NCBI GenBank assembly: GCA_948687865.1 | Contig: CAPQQE010000030.1 | Span: forward strand, 241-13,782 | Reading direction: 5' to 3' | From: an uncultured Bacilli bacterium | Lineage (GTDB): Bacteria; Bacillota_I; Bacilli_A; RF39; UBA660 | Length of the DNA: 13,542 nt | Part shown: positions 9,201 to 13,542 of the stretch, piece by piece | Numbering within the stretch: the first letter of the stretch is position 1 | Layout: each line of letters opens with the position of its first letter | The notes under the pieces: generated by a model | What the model saw: only the letters and a program-made list of their open reading frames with translations | The model's database searches: none | Told to the model about the DNA's origin: nothing | Made by a program: the position numbers and the translations under genes

Positions 9201-12200
9201 AGAAGAGCTAGTATCCTCTTTTTCACCATTTACTATTACACTATTTACTTCGTTTTCTACAGTTAAACTATACTCTAGAGTTCCTTTATTAAATGATGGT
9301 GATAAAGTATATCCTTCTACATATAGATTTGATAAATAATTATTATCACTTCTTTCTCTTAATACATTTAATGTATATGTACTAGTATATTTTTTATCCT
9401 CTGCGGTTACTTTTATTGTTACAGTATTAAGACCTACTTTAAAATTACTATTACCTATTATTTGTACATCTTGATTTTCATATGATTTAACTGCATTTAT
9501 ATTTAATGTGTTCTTTTGTGTTACTAAACTATATTCAAAAGTATCTTTATTAAATGTTTCATTTAATGTATGATTTTCTACTATAATATTATTTAATCTA
9601 GAATCTTTATTTGCTTCTCTTGTTACTGTTACTTGATAATCTTTCTCAATATTGTCTTTGTTTATTACTTTTATTCCTATAGTATTTTGGCCTACTTTAA
9701 GAGTTTTTTCTCCTGTTCCAATAATAGTATTACTTTCATCTATAGCGCTTGCATTTACTGTAGTACTTGTTATTTCATTACCTACAGTGCATTCATAATA
9801 AACAATATTACTACTAAATTCTGGACTAAGTGTGCAACTTGTTAAATCTAGTGTTCTTAAATCTAAATTATCTTCTGACTCTTCCTGTCTTGTTACTTTT
9901 ATTTCATAAGTTTTTACATTACCATCTTCTGCGGTTACTATTACATTTACTGTATTTTCACCTAATTCTAGGTTAGTATTTCCTGTTACTACTACATCTG
10001 ATAAAGAATTTTCTTTAGTATAAACTACATTTACACTAGTTACATCATTTGGCACTAATGCAGTATAATTAACAGTCATCTTATCAAATTCTGGGCTTAA
10101 TATTCCTTCTTTTAAGCTCAAGAATGATAAATTTGCATTACTACTCTTATCTCTTACTACAATTATTTTATAAGATTCTGTAGTATTATCTTCTGATAAT
10201 GTTTTTAGTGTTATTTCATTATTACCAACATTAATATCATAACTTCCATTACCTTCTACAGTAGTTGTATTTTCATTTGGGAATCCATCTATTGTTATCT
10301 TGTCAATATTATTATCAACATTTACCTTATATTCAAATACATTACTACTAAATACTGGACTTAAAGTACCATTTGATAGTCTTATTTCTCTTAAACTTGC
10401 ATCAGCATTGTATTTTCTAAATACATTTATTATATAATCTCTTATTTTACCAGTTTCACTTGTTACTCTTATTTTTATCTTATTATTCCCACTTGTAAGA
10501 TTATAATTTCCTAAACCTGTTACTGTAGACAATGTATCTTCTTTGCTTCCACTTATTAATATATTTTTTACACTATTTTCCACAGTTACATTATATTGAA
10601 GGGTTTCCTTGCTAAATGCTATACTTGCATTAGTCATATTTAAACTACTTAAGTAATTATTATCAGAACCTTCTTTTGTTACTACTATATAATAATTTCT
10701 AATATTACCATTTTCTGCGGTTACTTTAATTGTTACTAAATTCTCACCTATCTTAAAGTTACTATTACCTATAATTTCATATTTAGCAGTATTATCTTTT
10801 AAAGTTACACCTAGTGTTAATCTTTTAACATGAGGATTTACTCTTATTTCATATGAATTTGTATTTTCATTAAATGATGGAGATAAAGTTCCTTCTTGTG
10901 CAGTTATATTAGATAAATAATTATTATCTGATTTCTCTCTTGTTATTATTAACTTATATGTTTCAATAGTACCATCTTCAGCATTGGTAACTATATCAAA
11001 CATATTTAATCCAGTTTTTAGCGTCTTTGTTCCTGTTCCTGTTACACTTGTTGTTGACTCTTGAGATGTTGCATTTATATTTACACTTGTTACAGTATTA
11101 TCTACTGTTAAAGTATAATTTGTTGTTATATCCTTAAATTCTGGACTAAGTGTATAATTAGTACTTCCTGAACTTACTGTTAAACTTTCAAGTAATGCAT
11201 TACCATTTGATACTCTATATACATTTAATATATAACTTCTCTCTTCTCCATTTGCCGCTGTTACTCTTATTTCAACTATATTATTTCCTACTTTGAAATC
11301 AGAATTTCCTATTACCTCATAACTAGCATTTTCATCATCTAGTACAATGTTCATATCTAAGTTAGTTATATTATTTTCTACTCTAAATGCATATTCTGTT
11401 ATTAAATAATGGAATCCTATATCAATACTTGGATTTATTAATTCTAGTCTATCTATATAGTTATCACCTGTCATATCTCTTGTTACATAATATGTATATG
11501 TACTTGTATTACTATTATCTTCACTTGTTACTTCTATAGTTATTATATTCTCATCTCTTGCAAGTTTTATTACCCCATCTCCTGTGACTGTTTGATAATC
11601 ATGAGACTTCTCTACTGTAAATTCTAAATCTCGAATTCCAGCAGGTACTGTCATATGATATTCATTTATATTACTATCAAACTCTTTATCTAAAGAGCAA
11701 TATCCAGAATATCCATCACATACACTTGGAACAAGTCCCGTTATTTTTATATCAGTAGGTTTACTTTCATTTGATAATGGTCTTGTTACATTTATATTAT
11801 ATACCTGTATGTCTCCTGATTCACTTGTTACTGTTACTGGATATGTTGTCCTTCCTCCTGGTACTTTATGCACACCAAGCCCTTCTATTACTGCTAAATC
11901 ACTACTTGGTCTTGCACTTATTTTTATTTCTGTATCATCTACTCCAAGTTCTACATTATATTCATTTACAAGTGGATTAAACTCTGGAGTTAATACACCT
12001 TTATCCACTATTAACTGTAATAAGTAATTGTCTTTTGATAATAGTAATGGTGGTGTTATTTTAGCATAGCCATCCCCTCCATTACCAGTCATTGTACCAG
12101 TTCCATCGTGTGTTGGCATTTCTTCATTACCTGCGATCATTACTGAATTAGTAAATGATAACCCTGAGTAGTGAATACTTTGACCTGTATGAATTATATT

Positions 12201-13542
12201 ATTTTCTGTTGATGATTCATCTATCGCATCAACACCATCATAACCTGATATAAATGATGAACCTCCACCAGCTCCATCTGCACAAGCTGCTGATCCACCG
12301 CCATAATATCCTCCACCGCCGGTACAACCACCATCAGCGTATCCAAATCCTGAGGTTGCATAATTATTTGGACTTCCAGCACTTATTTGTGTTCCACCTG
12401 TATTATTTTTTCCGCTTCCACCTTCTAGTGTTCCTCCAAAGCCAAAAGTCTCTCCATTATCTCCAGCTCCACTTCCAGCTGCGACCATTATTCTTGATTT
12501 TAATGAGTTAAAATCTCTCCATGTACTACCCTTTTCTAATCTTATATCGGTAGCGCCTCCACCAGCTGATCCCCCAGAAGTACCTGATCCACCATTAAAT
12601 GAAGACCCACCAGAATTTCCTTTACCTACATAAACATATAATATTTGTCCTTTATTAAGTTTTATATCACCTTTTGTGTAAGCACCTTTGCTTTGTGATC
12701 TTCCTCCACCTTGAGCTCCCCATAATTCTATAGTATATTTCCCTTTTATTGGCGCAATAAATTCTTGATAATCTCCTGTATATTCATAATTATACTGGGA
12801 TTTATAATCATTAGAGGCATCTAATTTAGTATAATTTATAGTATATATTGTATCTTCTACTGTTGGCGCGCTTACTTTTATTGTTACTACACCTTTTTCA
12901 TTTTTAATATATCTATTGCCTATTATTTCTACTGTTGCTTCTCTATCAAATGTATCAGTCATTATATTTAAATCTATTTCATTACTTGGTATTTCTATAC
13001 TATATTCATTTGTTAGTGGATGAAACTCTGGATTTAATTCCTCTTCATATCCTTGTATTTCAAGTTTAGATAATTTACTTAAATGTTCTCCTGGTTTTAA
13101 TTTTTCTCTCTCAACATTTACTGTGTATATCTTTGTATCTCCAGATTCTGCAGTTACTATTATTTCTATTATTTTATTTTCGCCAAATTTTACTTTATAA
13201 TCTCCTAAGCCTGTCATTGTTGCTTTTTCATCTGAAAGAGTTCCACTTAATGTGAAATTTTGATCATATTTAGATAATGTTAAAGTATACTCATTTTTTA
13301 ATGGGTCAAAACTTGGACTTAATGTTCCATAATCGGTTGTTAATTCTGATAGATAATTATCTCTACTAATACCCTTTAAATATGTGATTTTAGCATAACC
13401 ATCACCTGTATTCCCAGTCATTGTACGAGTTTCATCATGAGTCGGCATAACTTCCAATCCAGACTTCATAATTGAATCTGTAAATGTATACCCTGAATAA
13501 TGAGTTTTATCTCCAGTATGAATTATGTTACCCTCTGTAGAT
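3036..13542 (-). CDS. Giant multidomain surface protein: glycine-rich (ALK/LTK-type) domains, 33 cadherin-like modules, BIG2, C-terminal dockerin (5'-partial)
   Basis: An uninterrupted minus-strand frame of 3,501 codons ends at TAA 3036-3038. The 5' end lies beyond the window. The first Met in frame (13467-13469) is not the start, because the 24 codons before it (13470-13541) encode the same sequence (TGN..HYSG-type) that is found inside the second glycine-rich domain. Domains, numbered from that Met: end of a first glycine-rich domain (to 29), cadherin-like modules 1-2 (40-222), glycine-rich domain 2 (223-472), cadherin-like modules 3-33 (483-3247), BIG2 (3248-3330), pre-dockerin (3331-3412), dockerin (3413-3477). 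There is no LPXTG or C-terminal membrane segment, so surface attachment, if any, would go through the dockerin or an unseen N-terminus. Only eight cysteines and two tryptophans occur. No enzyme domain is visible. The likely role is an extracellular adhesin or structural fibre; the ligand is unknown. The domain families are well supported; the function is inferred. Confidence 0.95.
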   Translation of the reverse strand, partial: STEGNIIHTGDKTHYSGYTFTDSIMKSGLEVMPTHDETRTMTGNTGDGYAKITYLKGISRDNYLSELTTDYGTLSPSFDPLKNEYTLTLSKYDQNFTLSGTLSDEKATMTGLGDYKVKFGENKIIEIIVTAESGDTKIYTVNVEREKLKPGEHLSKLSKLEIQGYEEELNPEFHPLTNEYSIEIPSNEIDLNIMTDTFDREATVEIIGNRYIKNEKGVVTIKVSAPTVEDTIYTINYTKLDASNDYKSQYNYEYTGDYQEFIAPIKGKYTIELWGAQGGGRSQSKGAYTKGDIKLNKGQILYVYVGKGNSGGSSFNGGSGTSGGSAGGGATDIRLEKGSTWRDFNSLKSRIMVAAGSGAGDNGETFGFGGTLEGGSGKNNTGGTQISAGSPNNYATSGFGYADGGCTGGGGYYGGGSAACADGAGGGSSFISGYDGVDAIDESSTENNIIHTGQSIHYSGLSFTNSVMIAGNEEMPTHDGTGTMTGNGGDGYAKITPPLLLSKDNYLLQLIVDKGVLTPEFNPLVNEYNVELGVDDTEIKISARPSSDLAVIEGLGVHKVPGGRTTYPVTVTSESGDIQVYNINVTRPLSNESKPTDIKITGLVPSVCDGYSGYCSLDKEFDSNINEYHMTVPAGIRDLEFTVEKSHDYQTVTGDGVIKLARDENIITIEVTSEDNSNTSTYTYYVTRDMTGDNYIDRLELINPSIDIGFHYLITEYAFRVENNITNLDMNIVLDDENASYEVIGNSDFKVGNNIVEIRVTAANGEERSYILNVYRVSNGNALLESLTVSSGSTNYTLSPEFKDITTNYTLTVDNTVTSVNINATSQESTTSVTGTGTKTLKTGLNMFDIVTNAEDGTIETYKLIITREKSDNNYLSNITAQEGTLSPSFNENTNSYEIRVNPHVKRLTLGVTLKDNTAKYEIIGNSNFKIGENLVTIKVTAENGNIRNYYIVVTKEGSDNNYLSSLNMTNASIAFSKETLQYNVTVENSVKNILISGSKEDTLSTVTGLGNYNLTSGNNKIKIRVTSETGKIRDYIINVFRKYNADASLREIRLSNGTLSPVFSSNVFEYKVNVDNNIDKITIDGFPNENTTTVEGNGSYDINVGNNEITLKTLSEDNTTESYKIIVVRDKSSNANLSFLSLKEGILSPEFDKMTVNYTALVPNDVTSVNVVYTKENSLSDVVVTGNTNLELGENTVNVIVTAEDGNVKTYEIKVTRQEESEDNLDLRTLDLTSCTLSPEFSSNIVYYECTVGNEITSTTVNASAIDESNTIIGTGEKTLKVGQNTIGIKVINKDNIEKDYQVTVTREANKDSRLNNIIVENHTLNETFNKDTFEYSLVTQKNTLNINAVKSYENQDVQIIGNSNFKVGLNTVTIKVTAEDKKYTSTYTLNVLRERSDNNYLSNLYVEGYTLSPSFNKGTLEYSLTVENEVNSVIVNGEKEDTSSSITGFGMYTLQKGSNEVKVTVTSESGISREYTINITKLGSKNNYLSNLSVKNHTLSPEFNKNTNEYNLEVNYDEKEIEVVASKENENSIVIGDGIITLSKNMAKHSVVVTSENGDINTYYINIIRKDAVTSKLSNIEIKDYYLDEEFDSNKTNYTVRVDNEVRSLDLKITKLDPNGTYIVEGNENFKVGLNEVKIISISSDGNETTTYTLTVYRQEYANTYLSSLNVDKGSMKPSFNKTNLTYTVTVPESTESITISASPENVANTVTGTGEKILEKDNNLFKVNVTTQGGIVRTYSVIVNKSTNGNANIRSITTNVGTLTKLNKYDYELTVPKDVTQITKDNFTVTLEDEKASVTMDEALDLTGDSKIYKIVVISADGSNVSEYMIHVKYLLSGDSRIRELTTNSGELTEEFNKDKYKYTLNVFDYISEVEFNVILNEENAKVLNSSLVYELNDYTTLASITVQAEDGTSSIYTINIEKSLTKEKHLQNIDITLVNGVCDECTLPEYNETTYDYEVTFPYDVDEIDFVITKKHQNQVVKIYKNDVEVINSNEEKYSLDVGINNYRVEVANSLGEKIDYNYVIERLQSNNNYLKSLKLISPEYEIENFDKERLEYSVQIPYEYSNITVEAIPEDTKNATVKIEGYTYLLEGNNDVKVTVTSGTKEKREYILHVLRTPESNNLIKTLTISSGDIYELTPRFTPGINDYTLTVPSVISKITIEAIADLETTTVTGEGEFDLKIGINKFILESTSKEGHTRTYVITITRESSKNVYLKNLQINNGILKEEFRKERTNYNVEIGYDIDALDMLIEKEGEESLVEVVGNKNLLPGENIVKIRVKSRDLSVAKTYVLNVMKAKSPNNNLSNILVDDEQIEGFDLNNTEYNITVGNDKTSIDIKAISDNKYATVSGNGVHSLNEGLNQITITVTAQNGDIKNYIVNVIRKKNTYLSAIVTDRGEISPKFDKKTMDYTLEVEKDISDITIIGLAEDMTGSVVTGNGKYTLEKEETKIILTVANGEDTRTYNVNVIRRLEDNNNLKYLTVAEGLISPIFDKDTLEYTVAVPNDINELTLDYKTEDENATVEVIGNHIENKLNEVIIRVTGQNDSIKDYKIIVTKDEESIYSNKLISLTVNPGELTPLFDPDTNLYKVTVSKEIEEIKVNAIRESTDSTVLGLGTHRLITGRNVIPVQVTSKDGKVRIYTIVVNKESESEARLENLELEKGKLTPAFNKNTYNYTFIINSDINLIKFKNIKTLDNNATYIIDGDITKIEEGNRIRIIVTSSDKRETRTYEIALKVEKSDNVYLSELKSNIGKLTPEFDKNTNKYKINVDENVNSIYITASAESNRATVEGTGLRELMTGVNYINITVTSENGLTNVYTIEVEKGMGDNNNLRDLLVRGYKLDKEFDKDILEYSLSVPNDEISVMIDATKEDINSKVTGIGKVNLREGLNVIEVTVTSQSGKIKTYTINITREKIYSSKIERLEIEEGILSPTFNSDIYEYDITIPNEYTSITPIVKLQEETARYEVLNNSNLKQGSNEVQIKVTSSNNEESIYKLNVVRLVSSNNYLRSITTNKGSIEPEFDKRILNYTVTLDNSEDTITVNAESEVNTTIVKGIGTYNLQPGENIIVLKSISESGIERNYKLKIIREYNDNNYLSNLFVSEGNLDKEFDKSIEEYEVRVLEGTKSIEITGQSEVPESRVEGFGTYDIEVGTTKINIKVTAESGDIRLYTINVIREASSNTNIAQITPSTGELSPAFDNDVLEYELKVDKNTNMVDFEIDLESELSNVIGNKNILIDQNQKQIQIVVVAEDGTEKIVTVNIIRESMITDIILQDQEILVGEDEEYQINVSLIPEDAKEELIYSSSDEEVAIVDETGKVVGKKVGSAIITISSKDNPNISQTMIINVVAKQIKSEVYEVKEKEEGKILIGMDPGVTINDVISGLLNKEETIKIYEKTGEEIVDYNDIVKTGLIIKLVIDDIEYDQAVIVVRGDVDGDGYVNVSDYITVLNHALEVEDITDYIKYAAADVEEDEIINVTDYIKIMDYSLENIDTLNR
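3234..3479 (-). other. Pre-dockerin module
   Basis: Residues 3331-3412 run from KQIKSEVYEV to QAVIVVRG, including GMDPGVTINDVISGL, KIYEKTGEEIVDYND and VKTGLIIKLVIDD. A small beta-rich module of this kind (pTt..dl...l, v.G.e..d..vkTG..v.l) commonly sits directly before type I dockerins in Firmicute surface proteins and may stabilise the dockerin, as X modules do in cellulosomal proteins. I do not have a family name I would commit to. Confidence 0.65.
3480..3728 (-). other. BIG2-type bacterial Ig-like domain
   Basis: Residues 3248-3330 depart from the cadherin-like pattern. They read ITDIILQDQEILVGEDEEYQ, then SLIPEDAKEELIYSSSDEEVAIVDETGKVVGKKVGSAIITISSKDN and MIINVVA. The order 'value at P-E-D, S-S-D-x-x-V-A-x-V-D, G-x-V-x-x-x-x-x-G-x-A-x-I-T' is the hallmark of BIG2 (PF02368), found in intimin/invasin-type adhesins and Gram-positive surface proteins. 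It makes the transition from stalk to docking region. Confidence 0.88.
3729..12023 (-). repeat. Array of 31 consecutive cadherin-like modules (modules 3-33)
   Basis: Modules start at residues 483, 574, 672, 759, 852, 940, 1026, 1114, 1204, 1292, 1379, 1467, 1555, 1644, 1732, 1821, 1910, 2015, 2105, 2196, 2285, 2370, 2458, 2547, 2635, 2725, 2813, 2901, 2989, 3077 and 3165; the last ends at 3247. Most are 85-91 residues, often exactly 88; long exceptions start at 574 (98) and 1910 (105). The consensus is LSxLxVxxGxLSPxF, then NxxxYxVxVxN, a VTGxGxYxLxxGxN turn, and IxVTAEDGxxxxYxIxVxR, joined by linkers such as SDNNY. This is PF12733 Cadherin-like. A second turn type (GNSNFKVG) recurs in several modules. 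The array is probably a rigid or semi-flexible stalk. Sequences are diverged enough that it is not a simple DNA tandem repeat. Confidence 0.93.
12054..12803 (-). other. Complete glycine-rich domain 2 (ALK/LTK-type GRD)
   Basis: Residues 223-472 begin with an aromatic strand (YNYEYTGDYQEF, then GKYTIELWGAQGGG, with Trp250) and continue AYTKGDIKLNKGQILYVYVG, a Gly/Ser-rich stretch, GGGATDIRL (303-311) and GGGSSFISGYDG, ending at DGYAKIT. This order matches the glycine-rich domain family PF12810, named for the ALK/LTK receptor kinases and also present in bacterial surface proteins. Both tryptophans of the visible protein are here (W250 and the STWRDF tryptophan at 317), as is a cysteine pair (C382, C396) in the GGCTGGGGYY..SAACADG segment. 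In ALK/LTK this domain binds cytokine ligands; the bacterial role is not known to me, and ligand binding or adhesion is a guess. Confidence 0.85.
12061..12213 (-). repeat. Direct repeat, copy within glycine-rich domain 2 (partner 13390-13542)
   Basis: The DNA here and at 13390-13542 aligns with the same spacing over about 150 bases. Both carry ttagcata, then cat-c-cct, then ccagtcattgta, and further on gaattat beside the His-Thr-Gly codons. The partner is cut by the window edge, so the true repeat is probably longer and should include the whole glycine-rich domain. The two copies lie about 1.33 kb apart. The similarity at DNA level suggests a more recent duplication than that of the cadherin-like modules, where I see no comparably long DNA match. 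Confidence 0.75.
12804..13352 (-). repeat. Cadherin-like beta-sandwich modules 1 and 2
   Basis: Two modules sit between the two glycine-rich domains: residues 40-129 and 130-222. Module 1 shows the family signature: an LSEL start, GTLSPSFDP, NEYTLTL, MTGLGDYKVKFGENK, then IIVTAESGDTKIYTVNVER. Module 2 is more diverged but keeps LNPEFHPLTNEYSIEIP and VEIIGN. This pattern is that of Pfam PF12733 (Cadherin-like), a bacterial extracellular beta-sandwich. The modules probably act as spacers holding the two glycine-rich domains apart. Confidence 0.87.
13383..13542 (-). other. C-terminal end of glycine-rich domain 1 (partial domain)
   Basis: The residues before and after the first visible Met read STEGNIIHTG..HYSG..FTDS, then MPTHDETRTMTGN and DGYAKIT. 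They match almost position by position the last 52 or so residues of the complete glycine-rich domain at 12054-12803 (STENNIIHTG..HYSG..FTNS, MPTHDGTGTMTGN, DGYAKIT). The glycine-rich core of this first copy must lie beyond the right edge. This fragment also proves that the reading frame continues upstream of 13469. Confidence 0.88.

Noticed and set aside
1..12023. Regular repeats of about 265 bases as a CRISPR or satellite-like array
   Set aside because: The period is that of the encoded 88-residue modules. The DNA itself is diverged between units, and there are no short identical repeats with unique spacers.
4310..12511. Several open frames on the plus strand, 60 to 153 codons long
   Set aside because: All lie antisense inside the giant gene. 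Their translations are low-complexity Leu/Tyr/Ser/Ile strings produced by reading AT-rich repeat codons backwards, with no ribosome binding sites or domain signatures that I can see.
1..13542. Mycoplasma-type code (UGA = Trp)
   Set aside because: About 4,460 codons contain no in-frame TGA, and the three tryptophans found all use TGG, which would be unexpected in a UGA=Trp organism with this base composition.

Overview
This window holds parts of two very large genes, both on the minus strand, and no identifiable metabolic or information-processing gene. The DNA is strongly AT-rich (about three quarters A+T by eye). The gene order in transcription direction is: a giant multidomain surface-type protein (13542 down to 3036, start beyond the right edge), a 147-base gap with a plausible promoter, then a second secreted repeat protein (2888 down to 1, end beyond the left edge). 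Stops are TAA, the three tryptophans seen all use TGG, and no in-frame TGA occurs. This points to the standard bacterial code in a low-GC Firmicute or Bacilli/Mycoplasmatota-type organism, probably a host-associated one, and argues against a UGA=Trp mycoplasma. The taxon is inferred, not shown.

The first protein is at least 3,501 residues long. In order it has: the end of a glycine-rich domain of the ALK/LTK type, two cadherin-like beta-sandwich modules (PF12733 type), a complete second glycine-rich domain, an uninterrupted run of 31 more cadherin-like modules of about 88 residues, one bacterial Ig-like (BIG2) domain, a pre-dockerin module, and a C-terminal type I dockerin with two calcium-binding loops. 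It looks like a long extracellular stalk with glycine-rich domains at the N-terminal side and a docking module at the C-terminus.

The second protein starts inside the window with a clear signal peptide. A cohesin-like domain of about 200 residues follows, then eight cadherin-like modules, the last cut by the window edge. A dockerin ending one gene beside a cohesin-like domain beginning the next suggests the two products may bind each other outside the cell, giving a cohesin-dockerin assembly of long non-enzymatic fibres instead of a cellulosome. That pairing is an inference.

The gap holds a TGn-TATAAT extended -10 element, a perfect 18-bp AT palindrome and a GAGGTG ribosome binding site for the second gene. 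No RNA gene, insertion sequence, CRISPR array or strong terminator was found. Open frames on the plus strand are compositional shadows of the repeat genes. Residue numbers for the giant protein count from the Met codon at 13467-13469, which is internal; the real start lies outside the window.
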